Source: Micromonospora lupini
Lineage (GTDB): Bacteria > Actinomycetota > Actinomycetes > Mycobacteriales > Micromonosporaceae
Direction: 5' to 3'
Assembly (NCBI RefSeq): GCF_026342015.1
Contig: NZ_JAPENL010000001.1
Coordinates: forward strand, 372,001-436,000
Length of the DNA: 64,000 nt
Of this stretch, positions 52,263 to 61,025 are shown piece after piece. The notes under the pieces were generated by a model, which had not been told where the DNA came from, ran no database searches, and worked only from the letters and a program-made list of their open reading frames with translations. Numbering within the stretch: position 1 is the first letter of the stretch; every line of letters begins with the position of its first letter. Position numbers and translations under genes: made by a program.

Positions 52263-52542
52263 GTCGATCTCCGTACGGTAGGCAGCGTGAACCGAAGCCG
52301 CCACCTTCTCCTCGCTCGCGGCGAGGTCCCGAGTTCATCTGCGACGTGTTTCTCGAACCAGGGATACGAAGTTCCGCGGCAATGATACGCGGCTCACCGG
52401 AGCGTCGCGGCTCACCCGGCGTAGCGGCGATCAACTGCCGTCGCGTCGATAACTCGGGTGCGGGTGGCACGTCCGGATCCGTAGGCTCCGATCTCCGGCC
52501 CGTCCGGGCTGTCCCCTCCACTGATCGGAGATGAGCGCAGCA

Positions 52543-53262
52543 ATGGCAAGTCACCTCTTCGCGGTGTGTTTCGGCGCGAACGAACCCCTGCGTGTCGCAC
52601 GGTTCTGGTCCGAGGTCCTGGGTCGGGAGCTGGTCGACGACCCCCGTGACGGCGTCCTCGTGCTGCCCGACGACAAGACCGGCTTCCGGCTGCGCTTTCC
52701 GCAGATCCCGGAGCCGAAGGTCCTGCAGAACCGGGCACACCTCGAACTGACGAGCGACTCGCCTGACCACCAGCGGCAGACGGTGGCCAGGGCGCTGGAG
52801 CTGGGCGCGCGGCACACCGACGTCGGCCAGCTCCCGGAGGAGAGCCACGTCGTGCTCGCCGACCCCGAGGGCAACGAGTTCTGCGTCCTCGGCCCGGGCA
52901 ACACGTTCCTCGCCGGCTGCGGCTTCCTCGGTGATCTGGCCTGCGACGGAACGCGGGCCGTCGGCTACTTCTGGAGCGAGGCGCTCGGGTGGCCGCTGGT
53001 CTGGGACCAGGACGAGGAGACCGCCATCCAGTCACCCCTGGGCGGGCCGAAGATCGCCTGGGGTGGTCCGCCGTTGATGCCCAAGGGGAGCAGGGACCGG
53101 GTGACGTTCGACCTCGCGGTCGACGACGGCGACGACCCGCAGGCCGAGGTCGACCGCCTGCTCTCCCTCGGCGCGACAGTGGTCGCCGCCGACGGGGAGG
53201 ACGCTGTGGTGCTGGCCGACCCCGATGCCACCGAGTTCCGGTTGCTGTTGACGCCCCGCTAG
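52543..53262 (+). CDS. Two-domain VOC family protein
   Basis: 239 residues made of two glyoxalase-like modules (about 5-115 and 125-238). Each ends in the pattern LADPEGNEFCVLG or LADPDATEFRLLL, and each starts with the ARFW / VGYFWSEALGWPL block. Similar two-domain proteins occur at 55776-56507. Substrate unknown. The ATG at 52543 is preferred over 52531 because the protein then starts like its relatives (MASHLFAVCF); GGAG lies 12 bases upstream. The repeat element begins three bases after its stop. Confidence 0.88.
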   Translation: MASHLFAVCFGANEPLRVARFWSEVLGRELVDDPRDGVLVLPDDKTGFRLRFPQIPEPKVLQNRAHLELTSDSPDHQRQTVARALELGARHTDVGQLPEESHVVLADPEGNEFCVLGPGNTFLAGCGFLGDLACDGTRAVGYFWSEALGWPLVWDQDEETAIQSPLGGPKIAWGGPPLMPKGSRDRVTFDLAVDDGDDPQAEVDRLLSLGATVVAADGEDAVVLADPDATEFRLLLTPR

Positions 53263-53264
53263 GC

Positions 53265-53457
53265 GGGTAACTCCTGACCCGGGCTGGGGCGGTGGGCGCA
53301 GCCGGCGGCCGGCGGTGACTGTCGGTGACCTCCGTGGGGGCGGATGCGGTCGTCGGCGGTATACCTCAGAGTCATATTCATACCTCTGAGGTATACCGCT
53401 CACCAGCACACTCCCACGGCGGGCAGCCACAGCGGATGGCCAGCGCCCTTCGCCGCA
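53265..53457 (-). repeat. Dispersed repeat of about 190 bp with palindromic core, copy B
   Basis: Inverted copy of the element at 9245-9435. The core 53356-53399 is the exact reverse complement of 9301-9344. Left flank (from GGGTAACTCCTGACCC at 53265) and right flank (to GCGCCCTTCGCC near 53452) both align with copy A with scattered substitutions and one small gap. It fills the space between the VOC stop and the padR promoter. Confidence 0.8.
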
Positions 53458-53469
53458 AGCCAAGTGCCG

Positions 53470-53504
53470 TTGCTATATATACCGTGGCGCGATATATATA
53501 GTGC
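53470..53504 (+). promoter_or_regulatory. padR promoter and 9-11-9 operator
   Basis: TTGCTA (53470-53475) and TATATA (53493-53498) are spaced 17 bases and end six bases before the ATG, forming a leaderless promoter. CTATATATA (53473-53481) and TATATATAG (53493-53501) make a perfect inverted repeat across both hexamers, so a bound PadR dimer would block polymerase. The patch is strikingly AT-rich for this genome. Confidence 0.75.
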
Positions 53505-53852
53505 ATGGACATCAGTGAACAGACGTTCCTGATCCTCTCCGCGCTCGCCGACCAACCCCGCCACGGCTACGCAGTGGTGACAGAGGTCGACGAGATGACC
53601 GGCGGCAGGATCCGGTTACGCGCCGGCACCCTCTACGGGGCCCTCGACCGCCTTGTCGGCCAGGGCCTCATCGCCCCCGACCACGACGAGGTGGAGAAGG
53701 GCCGGCTCCGCCGTTTCTACAAGCTGACCGACGCGGGTGCGGACGCCATCCGCGCGGAGAGCCGGCGGATGGCCACGGCGGTTCGGCTCGCCGAGGAGCG
53801 CCTCAACAAGCGTGCCGCCCGCGGCGCCCCGCGCCTGGGGACCAACGGATGA
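53505..53852 (+). CDS. PadR-family transcription repressor
   Basis: 115 residues. The winged helix includes FLILSALADQPRHGYAVVTE, RIRLRAGTLYGALDRLVGQG and GRLRRFYKLTDAGADAI, the canonical PadR pattern, with a short C-terminal dimerisation helix. It probably represses itself and the next gene through the operator directly upstream. The stop overlaps the following ATG (ATGA). No ligand can be inferred. Confidence 0.94.
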   Translation: MDISEQTFLILSALADQPRHGYAVVTEVDEMTGGRIRLRAGTLYGALDRLVGQGLIAPDHDEVEKGRLRRFYKLTDAGADAIRAESRRMATAVRLAEERLNKRAARGAPRLGTNG

Positions 53853-54823
53853 ACGCCGGCATGAGCCCCCTGGAGCGGCGATACCGACGGCTGCTGCGCC
53901 TGCTGCCCGCCACGCACCGCGACGCCCGTGGCGAGGAACTGCTCGGCCTGCTGCTGGACCTCGACCACGGCCGCCGACACCCGAGCCGCCACGAGACCCT
54001 GCACCTCATCGCTCTGGCGGTCCGGCTGCGACTCACGACGCCCGTCACCACCGCGGCCCTCACCACCGCGCTCAGCGCCCTGCTCGTCGCCGCCGGCACC
54101 CAGCCCGCAGGTAGCACCCTGGACCTGTTCACCGGCGCCGTCCTCGCCAGCGACATGCCGGCCGTCATCTCCGGTTGGCCACAGACAGTCGCTCTGGGGC
54201 TGGTGCCCCTCGCACCGCTGATCGCCTGGCTGTGCGGCGCGACGCGGACCGCCCTCACCCTGCAGGCGATACTGCTGACGGCCACCGTTGGCTGGTTCGT
54301 CATCGACGCGCTCAGCGGCGCCGGCATGGGGATCGACCCCGGCCAGCTAGTCTTCGCGTACGCCATCCCAGTTTTGATCTTTGTTCTGCTTGTGATCGCC
54401 GGCCGCGAGCGGTGGACCGCGCCCCGGCCGCGCCTGTTCTGGTGGGCCCTCGTCCCGCTCGGGGTCCTCGCCTGGAAGGGCACCGGAGAATGGGGACGCC
54501 ACGGCGTGTACGTTCACGACGCCGTGCCGGCGGTCATCGGGATTCTCGCCGCCGCCGTCGTCGCTGTCGGAGCCGCCTTCGCGGTCCGCCGCCACCGGCC
54601 CGCCGTCATCCTCGGTGTCGGCCTCACCGGCCTCGTCGCCGGCTGGCTCATCCCCGACCCGCTGCTCGTCACCACGGCGATGCGGCACTTCGACGGTCAG
54701 CCGCTACCGTTGGCCATCCTCATCACGGTGCTCGCTGCCACAGTGGCCGGCGTCAGTCACCTCGCCCGTCGTCACCGGTCCGAGTCACGGTCGCTGCCAC
54801 CCGACGAACCCGTGCTGGGCTGA
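53849..54823 (+). CDS. Polytopic membrane protein controlled by PadR
   Basis: 324 residues. The cytoplasmic N-terminus (LERRYRRLLRLLPATHRDAR then GEELLGLLLDLDHGRRHPSR) is the conserved head of a family regularly encoded after PadR regulators in actinobacteria; about eight transmembrane helices follow. Function unknown, possibly envelope-stress related. Start overlaps the padR stop, so the pair is one operon. Confidence 0.85.
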   Translation: MNAGMSPLERRYRRLLRLLPATHRDARGEELLGLLLDLDHGRRHPSRHETLHLIALAVRLRLTTPVTTAALTTALSALLVAAGTQPAGSTLDLFTGAVLASDMPAVISGWPQTVALGLVPLAPLIAWLCGATRTALTLQAILLTATVGWFVIDALSGAGMGIDPGQLVFAYAIPVLIFVLLVIAGRERWTAPRPRLFWWALVPLGVLAWKGTGEWGRHGVYVHDAVPAVIGILAAAVVAVGAAFAVRRHRPAVILGVGLTGLVAGWLIPDPLLVTTAMRHFDGQPLPLAILITVLAATVAGVSHLARRHRSESRSLPPDEPVLG

Positions 54824-54890
54824 GCCCCGGCTTCGGGGCGCACGACCGTGCACGAGATGGCGTGACACAGGCCCTGGCTAGGCTGGACGA

Positions 54891-55751
54891 GTGACCGACG
54901 CGGCAGGACCGATCGAGCCAACCGGGGTGTGGGCCACCGCCGTGGGCGTGGCCCGGGTGCGGGCGATGGAGACGGCACGCGAGCAGCCGCTGTTCCGGGA
55001 CCCGCTGGCGCTGGCCTTCGCCACCGCCGGCGGGAGAGGCCCCGGGACGCCGCCGCCCCCGCACGCGAATGAGGCGGCGCGACGCCGCCGGCTCGGTGTG
55101 GCCTTCTCGATCGTCATCCGGACGAAGTTCCTGGACGACCTGCTGGATCGGGCGGTCGCGTCCGGCGTCCGGCAGGTCGTGCTGCTCGGAGCCGGGATGG
55201 ACAGCAGGGCCTTCCGGATGGACTGGCCCGCGGGCACCCGGTTGTTCGAGGTCGACACGGCCGAACCGCTCGGCTTCAAGGCCGCGGTGCTGCGTCAGGA
55301 GCGTGCCGTTGCGCGCTGCGAGCGGATCACCGTCCCGGTCGACCTCCGCGAGGACTGGCCCGGCGCCCTGGCCGCGGCCGGGCACGACCCGGCGCAGCCG
55401 ACCGTGTGGATCGCCGAGGGACTGCTGATCTACCTACCCCAGGACGCGGTGGAGTCGCTTCTCGAACGGGTCGGCGCGCTGTCCGCACCAGGCAGCAGGA
55501 TGGGCCTCACCCTGGGCTCGCGCGGTGTGGTCGAGCGCTTCCGCGAGGACGCCGCCCAGGGATCGGCGGCGTCGATGTGGGTCTCGGAGATGCCGGAGGA
55601 CCCGGTGGGCTGGTTGGACGGCCTCGGCTGGGAGGCGGAGACCTTCACGCTGCGCGAGCGCGCCGCGGCCTACGGGCGTCCGGTGCCCACCCCGCCGCAG
55701 CAGGACGAGGGCGTGGGCGGGCTCGTCTCGGCGGTTCGCGCCCCGCGTTGA
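54891..55751 (+). CDS. SAM-dependent methyltransferase, TIGR00027 / LCM-like family
   Basis: 286 residues. Motif I QVVLLGAGMDSRAFRMDWP, acidic strand LFEVDTAEPLGFKAAVL and WIAEGLLIYLPQDAVESLLE identify the actinobacterial family related to leucine carboxyl methyltransferases (O-methylation of small molecules or proteins). Substrate unknown. TAGGCT at 54879-54884 ends six bases before the GTG, so it is probably leaderless. Convergent with the VOC gene, with a 24-base gap. Confidence 0.92.
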   Translation: MTDAAGPIEPTGVWATAVGVARVRAMETAREQPLFRDPLALAFATAGGRGPGTPPPPHANEAARRRRLGVAFSIVIRTKFLDDLLDRAVASGVRQVVLLGAGMDSRAFRMDWPAGTRLFEVDTAEPLGFKAAVLRQERAVARCERITVPVDLREDWPGALAAAGHDPAQPTVWIAEGLLIYLPQDAVESLLERVGALSAPGSRMGLTLGSRGVVERFREDAAQGSAASMWVSEMPEDPVGWLDGLGWEAETFTLRERAAAYGRPVPTPPQQDEGVGGLVSAVRAPR

Positions 55752-55775
55752 GCACCACGAAGGCCGGGGTGTGGG

Positions 55776-56507
55776 TCAGGCCGGCGTGAGGAGGCAGAAC
55801 TCGTTGCCCTCCGGGTCGGCCAGGACTGTCCACGGAACGGTGCCCCCGCCCAGGTCGACGTCCGTGGCGCCGAGAGACCGCAGGCGGGCCGCCTCGGCCT
55901 CCAGGTCGTCGCCCGGGTAGGGGCGGACGTCGAGATGGACGCGGTTCCACACCGTCTTCGCGTCGGGCGTGCGAAGAAACTGCAGGTACGGGCCGACTCC
56001 CTGAGCCGAGCGCAGCACCGCGCTGCGGTCGGTCACCTTGTGCACTGTCCAGTCCGTGGCCTCGCCCCAGAAGCGGGCCATGAGACGCGGATCGGCGCAG
56101 TCGACCACCACCGAGGCGATCGGTCCGGTGTCCTCGTAGAGCGAGTCCAGCACGCAGAACTCGTTGCCCTCCGGGTCGGCCATCACCGTCCACGGCACGT
56201 CGCCCTGACCCACGTCCGCGAGGGTCGCGCCGAGACCCTTCAGCCGCGCCACCACCTCCTCCTGATGTGCCGCCGAGGTGGTCGCCAGGTCGAGGTGCAC
56301 GCGGTTCTTCACCGTCTTGGGCTCCGCGGAGACGACGAGGTCGACGCAGACGGCGACGGGATCGGGGTAGACGAAGCCCTCGGGTTCGAGATTGGTGACA
56401 CCCGGTCCCTCGCTGGAGATTCCCCAGCCGAGCACCTCCGCCCAGAAACCGCCCAGGGCGGCGTCGTCAAGAGCCTTCATGTTGATCTGCACAAGCCGCG
56501 TTGCCAT
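55776..56507 (-). CDS. Two-domain VOC family protein
   Basis: 243 residues with two glyoxalase-like modules, each ending DPEGNEFC (VMADPEGNEFCVLD and VLADPEGNEFCLLTPA) and each preceded by NRVHLDL or NRVHLDV. It is similar in layout to 52543-53262 and is probably a distant paralog. Leaderless: TACCAT on the minus strand ends seven bases before the ATG at 56505-56507. Substrate unknown. Confidence 0.92.
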   Translation of the reverse strand: MATRLVQINMKALDDAALGGFWAEVLGWGISSEGPGVTNLEPEGFVYPDPVAVCVDLVVSAEPKTVKNRVHLDLATTSAAHQEEVVARLKGLGATLADVGQGDVPWTVMADPEGNEFCVLDSLYEDTGPIASVVVDCADPRLMARFWGEATDWTVHKVTDRSAVLRSAQGVGPYLQFLRTPDAKTVWNRVHLDVRPYPGDDLEAEAARLRSLGATDVDLGGGTVPWTVLADPEGNEFCLLTPA

Positions 56508-56613
56508 GCCGACGATGGTAGGGCGCACGCCCGGTGCGAACGGCCCCGGCCATCGGGCAGCGGCGGCGGGCCGGTTGGACAACGGCCGGGCCGGTCGGTC
56601 AGAGTGGTCGGCC

Positions 56614-57174
56614 GTGAGATACCTGCGCAGCGATGGTCGCGCCGCGATCCGGCGACCCCGGCCCACCGACGTCGACGAGTTCGTGGCGGCCGCGCGGCGC
56701 AGCCGGGACCTGCACCATCCGTGGCTGGCCGCGCCGACGAGCCCGCAGGAGTACGACAACTACCTGCGCCGCATCCGCCGCCGGGACAGCGCCGGCTACC
56801 TGATCTGCGACCGTGCCAGCGGCGCCGTCGCCGGCTACGTGAACATCAGCGGCATCGTCCTGGGCGCGCTGCGCGGCGGCTACCTGGGGTACGCGGCGTT
56901 CGAGCCGTACAGCGGCACCGGGCACGCCTCGGCGGGCATCGCGCTGGTGATCGACCACGCGTTCACGACTGCCGGGCTGCACCGCCTGGAGGCGAACATC
57001 CAGCCGGGCAACGAACCGTCGCGGCGGGTGGCCCGCAAGCTCGGCTTCCGCCTGGAAGGCTTCTCCCCGGACTACCTGTTCATCGACGGCGAGTGGCGCG
57101 ACCACGAACGCTGGGCCATAACGGCCACCACCACCCCACCGCCCACCCCACCGCCCACCCCACCTCCCGCGTGA
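56614..57174 (+). CDS. GNAT acetyltransferase, RimJ/RimL type
   Basis: 186 residues. LRSDGRAAIRRPRPTDVDEF, GYLGYAAFEPYSGTGHASAG (acetyl-CoA loop) and LHRLEANIQPGNEPSRRVAR then KLGFRLEGFSPDYLFIDGEW are classical RimJ/RimL blocks, pointing to N-terminal acetylation of a protein or of a small amine. The C-terminal tail TPPPTPPPTPPPA comes from 12-base tandem repeats (about 57126-57170) and is probably disordered. GTG start without Shine-Dalgarno sequence. Confidence 0.9.
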   Translation: MRYLRSDGRAAIRRPRPTDVDEFVAAARRSRDLHHPWLAAPTSPQEYDNYLRRIRRRDSAGYLICDRASGAVAGYVNISGIVLGALRGGYLGYAAFEPYSGTGHASAGIALVIDHAFTTAGLHRLEANIQPGNEPSRRVARKLGFRLEGFSPDYLFIDGEWRDHERWAITATTTPPPTPPPTPPPA

Positions 57175-57182
57175 CCTCCGCG

Positions 57183-57239
57183 TGATCAAGAGGTTTGCGT
57201 CACGGGCATCGGCGTGTCGTGACGCAAACCTCTTGATCA
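57183..57239. terminator. Perfect 22-base inverted repeat, bidirectional terminator-like
   Basis: Arms at 57183-57204 and 57218-57239 are exactly complementary over 22 bases with a 13-base loop; each arm contains TGATCAAGAGGTTTGCGTCA. It lies between two convergent genes (stops at 57174 and 57248). Its composition is AT-richer than the genome, and I recall similar TTGATCAAGAGGTTTGCGTC hairpins in other Micromonospora sequences, so it may be a dispersed family. Confidence 0.8.
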
Positions 57240-57247
57240 ACGCGGGG

Positions 57248-58699
57248 TCAGGCGCCGGGGCGGGGGAAGGCTACCGGGCTTCTGCGGCCTTCCCGGTCCA
57301 CGGCGCGGATGCCGAAGAAGACGTTGTCCTTGGACAGGTCGATGCTGACCTCTGTGACGTCACCGACTCCGATCACCCGCTGCCACTCGGCGGCAGTGGT
57401 CTCCCGCCACACCACCTCGTAGCCGGCCAGGCCCGGCTCGTCGCCGCGCTGCCAGCGCAGCGTCGTGTTGTTGGTCAGGTCGGTGGTCACGATGACGGCG
57501 CCCTTGGGCGTGCCGGGCGCCTGGGCCAGCGACCACAGCGCCGCGCCGTTGACCCGGGCCACCCGGGCGATGTACGGGAAGTCGCAGAACTCGGGCAGGT
57601 CACCGAACTGCTGGCCGTCCTGTACGCGGACGTCCTGGTGCTGGTGGGCGAAGTCCTCGTTCGGCTCGGTGAACCGCGCCGCCGGCCAGCCCTCGCGCAG
57701 GAACGAGATGTGGTCGCTGCCGCGCAGATAGCGGTCCCGCCGGTAGATCACCCGCACCCGCATGCCTGTCGCGTCGTTCTCCGCCACGTCCCGGACGAAC
57801 CGGGCGAGCTGCCGCGACGGTGAGTCGTTCTCACCGCCGACGGACTGGCGGGTGGTGGCCTCCGCCGGTGTCTCGGCGGTCGGCACCCCCTCGGCGAAGA
57901 GGCGCACCGCGTACGGGTCGCGGGTGCCGTCGTCGGCGGTGCTGCTGCCCACGATGTCGTCGCTGAACATGCCCTGCACGTCCGCGCCTGCCGCCTTGAG
58001 CTGTGCGGCCAGGTAGGTCGAGCCGTACAGGCCCTGCTCCTCGGCGGCGACCGCGGCGAACACCACAGTGGCGGCGGTGGGGCGGGTGGCCATCAGTCGG
58101 GCCAGCTCCAGCACCACGGCCACCCCGGACGCGTCGTCGTCGGCGCCGGGCGCGTCGCTGACGGCGTCCATCACGTCGGTGACCCGGGAGTCGTAGTGGC
58201 CGGTCACCACGTAGGTGCGGTTCGGCGCGCTCTGGCCGCGCAGGGTGGCCACCACATTGGTGATCCGGGTGGCGGTGGGGATCCGCGACGCCGGCTCCTG
58301 GACGTACGACTGGAGTTCGACTGTCATCCGGCCGCCGGAGGTGGCCGCGTACTCCTGCAGGCGCGCGTGGATCCAGTCCCGGGCGGCGCCGATGCCCCGC
58401 TGGGGGTCGTCCTGGCTGGAGAGGGTGTGCCGGGTGCCGAACGCGGCCAGCCGGCGCACGATCGCCTCGATCCGGCGGGGGTCGACCTGGCGCAGCAGTT
58501 CACGCAGCTCACGGTCGGGCCGCTGGGGGCGGGCCGGGTGGCCGGGGCCGGCCGGAACGGCGTCTGTGGCGGCGGCGGGTGCGGCGAGCGCGGGCACCGC
58601 GACGGTGGCGGCGGTCGCCGCGGTGGCGGCGGCCGAGGCGGACAGGAAGGTGCGGCGGGTGGACCTCGTGGGCCCCGCGCCTGTGTCGTCTGATCCCAT
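57248..58699 (-). CDS. Secreted M28-family metallopeptidase with C-terminal Fn3-like domain
   Basis: 483 residues. A Tat signal (RSTRRTFLSASAAATAATAA) precedes an M28 peptidase domain (about 75-400): VVTGHYDSR (His), GADDDASG (bridging Asp), AAVAAEEQGL (catalytic Glu and ligand Glu), and FAHQHQD (C-terminal His). The final 90 residues (LTNNTTLRWQRGDEPGLAGY) resemble fibronectin type III. It should be an exported zinc aminopeptidase. ATG at 58697-58699 is preferred because GGA and a twin-Arg signal follow correctly; an ATG 13 codons upstream is the alternative. Confidence 0.92.
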   Translation of the reverse strand: MGSDDTGAGPTRSTRRTFLSASAAATAATAATVAVPALAAPAAATDAVPAGPGHPARPQRPDRELRELLRQVDPRRIEAIVRRLAAFGTRHTLSSQDDPQRGIGAARDWIHARLQEYAATSGGRMTVELQSYVQEPASRIPTATRITNVVATLRGQSAPNRTYVVTGHYDSRVTDVMDAVSDAPGADDDASGVAVVLELARLMATRPTAATVVFAAVAAEEQGLYGSTYLAAQLKAAGADVQGMFSDDIVGSSTADDGTRDPYAVRLFAEGVPTAETPAEATTRQSVGGENDSPSRQLARFVRDVAENDATGMRVRVIYRRDRYLRGSDHISFLREGWPAARFTEPNEDFAHQHQDVRVQDGQQFGDLPEFCDFPYIARVARVNGAALWSLAQAPGTPKGAVIVTTDLTNNTTLRWQRGDEPGLAGYEVVWRETTAAEWQRVIGVGDVTEVSIDLSKDNVFFGIRAVDREGRRSPVAFPRPGA

Positions 58700-58817
58700 T
58701 CCGGCATCCTGCCCATCGATGATGGTGTCTGTCCACATCGTGCGACGTCGATGGTGGCGGAGTTTTCACCCGGACCGGGTGATGACGCCCCGTCACGGTA
58801 TTCCTACGGTGGGTGTC

Positions 58818-60971
58818 ATGGCTGTCGTACGCGCGACCCCCGCCGACCCCACGCCCGGACTGGTGGGCGAGGTCGGGCAGAGCGGCGACCAGCGGGCGAT
58901 ACCGCCGGAGCTGGGCCCCGACTCCCTCGCCGTGCTCAGCGGCCCCACGTTCATGTACTCGAATTCGAGCGGCGACGTCCCGGCGGGCAGCATCGGCGGG
59001 CTCGTGCACCTGGACACCCGGCTGATCAGCGGCTGGACCCTGACCGTCAACGGCGGTGAGCTGCTGGTGTTGCGGGCCCAGACGATCGAGCACTACTCCG
59101 CGCAGTACGTGCTCACCAACCCCGAGCTGCCCGGCCTGCCGCCGAACAGTCTCGGCATCCGGCGGCTGCGCTACGTCGGCGACGGCTTCCACGAGCGGGT
59201 GGAGTTGCTGTCGTTCCGACCGGAACCGGTGCGGGTGCAGCTACGGCTCGCCGTCGCCGTCGACTTCGCCGACCTGTTCGAGGTCAAGTCGGTGGTCCGG
59301 GAGCGCTCGGCGCAGATCAGTCGCGACCACGCCGCCGACGGCTCCGAGCTGCGCTTCTCCTACCGCAACGGGGACTTCTCCGCCCAGACCCGGGTGTGCT
59401 GCGCGACGCCGGCCGACCGGATCGAGGGCGACGAGCTGGTCTGGGACCTGTACCTCACCCCGCGTGAGAGTTGGCACATGGATCTGGACGTGCCGCTGCC
59501 GCCCGGGATGGGCGTGGTCGAGCCGGTGCGGGGCGACATCGCGGACGTCATCCACGGCCGGGTCGACGACCCCCTGCGCCGGTGGACCGCGGACCGCGCC
59601 GTGCTGCGCAGCGACAACGAGTCGTTGGAGCGCACCATCCGCCAGTCCCGCGACGACCTGTCGGCCCTGCGGCTCGACCTGGAGGTCAAGGGTCAGCGGA
59701 TCCTGCTGCCCGGCGCGGGGCTGCCCTGGTTCCTCACCGTCTTCGGACGGGACACGCTGATCACCGCTTACCAGACGCTTGTCGCCGGGCCGACGCTGGC
59801 CAAGGGTGCGTTGCTCGCGCTGGCCCGACTCCAGGGTGACGCCTTCGACGACTTCACCGACGAGGAGCCCGGCAAGATCCTGCACGAGGTCCGCAGCGGC
59901 GAGCTGACCCGCAGCGGTCAGAAGCCGTACGGGCCGTACTACGGCACCGCCGATGCCACCCAGCTCTGGCTGATCCTGCTGTCCGAGTACTGGCGCTGGA
60001 CCGGCGACGACGAGACCGTCCGGCACCTGCACGACAACGCGCTTGCCGCGCTGCGCTGGATCGACGACTACGGCGACCGCGACGGTGACGGCTACGTCGA
60101 GTACGCCACCCGCTCCCCGGAGGGCCTGGGCAACCAGTGCTGGCGGGACTCGCCCGACGGGATCTGCTTCGCCGACGGGCGCATCCCCGTGCTGCCGCTG
60201 GCCACCGCCGACATCCAGGGCTACACCTACGACGCGAAGCTGCGACTGGCCGAGCTGTTCGACGGTCCGCTGGCCAACCCCGTCCTGGCCCGTCGGCTGC
60301 GCGACGAGGCCGGCACCCTCCACGAACGGTTCAACCGGGACTTCTGGATCGACGAGCGCGGCGGTTACTACGCGGTCGCCCTCGACGGCGACAAGAACCA
60401 GGTGGACTCCAAGACCTCCGCCATGGGCCACCTGCTGTGGAGCGGGATCGTGCCGCGGGCGCGGGCCGACGCGGTGGTGCGGCAGCTCATGTCGCCGGAC
60501 ATGTTCTCCGGTTGGGGCATCCGCACGCTGTCGCGGGAGGAACCGCTCTACAACGCCCTCGGCTACCACCTCGGCACGGTCTGGCCGCACGACAACTCAA
60601 TCGCCGCGCTCGGCCTGGCCCGCTACGGCTACCGGGCGGAGGCGAACCGGATCAGCCTGGCCATGTTCGACGCGGCCGAGCAGTTCGACCACCGGCTGCC
60701 CGAGGCGCTCAGCGGATACGACCGCGAACGGCTGTTGTTCGCCGTGCCCTATCCGACGGCGTGCAGCCCGCAGGCGTGGGCCGCCGGCACGCCGCTGGCG
60801 CTGATCCGCGCGCTGCTGGGCCTCAACCCGGTCGAGGGCCGACTGATGCTCGACCCGGACATCCCGGAGGAGTTCGGCCGCATCACCGCCCACCGGGTGC
60901 GCGCCTTCGGGCGGGAGTGGGGCGTGGAGGCGGTGGGCGGCACGGGCCACGTCTGGCTCCAGGCGAGCTGA
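58818..60971 (+). CDS. Glycogen-debranching-like amylo-alpha-1,6-glucosidase
   Basis: 717 residues. The N-terminal GDE_N_bis domain (about 35-235) has LAVLSGPTFMYSNSSGDVPA and GGLVHLDTRLISGWTLTVNG; the C-terminal (alpha/alpha)6 barrel (about 290-700) has GLPWFLTVFGRDTLITAYQT, YYGTADATQLWLILLSEYWR and CWRDSPDGICFADGR, then LGTVWPHDNSIAALGLARYG. Catalytic acids are likely in these Asp-rich loops. Such proteins hydrolyse alpha-1,6 or related glucosidic bonds. TACGGT ends seven bases before the ATG, so leaderless. NDH-2 follows 54 bases later. Confidence 0.92.
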   Translation: MAVVRATPADPTPGLVGEVGQSGDQRAIPPELGPDSLAVLSGPTFMYSNSSGDVPAGSIGGLVHLDTRLISGWTLTVNGGELLVLRAQTIEHYSAQYVLTNPELPGLPPNSLGIRRLRYVGDGFHERVELLSFRPEPVRVQLRLAVAVDFADLFEVKSVVRERSAQISRDHAADGSELRFSYRNGDFSAQTRVCCATPADRIEGDELVWDLYLTPRESWHMDLDVPLPPGMGVVEPVRGDIADVIHGRVDDPLRRWTADRAVLRSDNESLERTIRQSRDDLSALRLDLEVKGQRILLPGAGLPWFLTVFGRDTLITAYQTLVAGPTLAKGALLALARLQGDAFDDFTDEEPGKILHEVRSGELTRSGQKPYGPYYGTADATQLWLILLSEYWRWTGDDETVRHLHDNALAALRWIDDYGDRDGDGYVEYATRSPEGLGNQCWRDSPDGICFADGRIPVLPLATADIQGYTYDAKLRLAELFDGPLANPVLARRLRDEAGTLHERFNRDFWIDERGGYYAVALDGDKNQVDSKTSAMGHLLWSGIVPRARADAVVRQLMSPDMFSGWGIRTLSREEPLYNALGYHLGTVWPHDNSIAALGLARYGYRAEANRISLAMFDAAEQFDHRLPEALSGYDRERLLFAVPYPTACSPQAWAAGTPLALIRALLGLNPVEGRLMLDPDIPEEFGRITAHRVRAFGREWGVEAVGGTGHVWLQAS

Positions 60972-61025
60972 CCGTACGCGGGCGGTTCGACGTTTGTCCC
61001 GGGCTGCGACGGGAAACGGCCCGCA

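Noticed and set aside
57182..57823. Open frames starting MIKRFAS on both strands near 57.2 kb
   Set aside because: Both starts arise from the 22-base inverted repeat and then run antisense to the M28 peptidase and GNAT genes.
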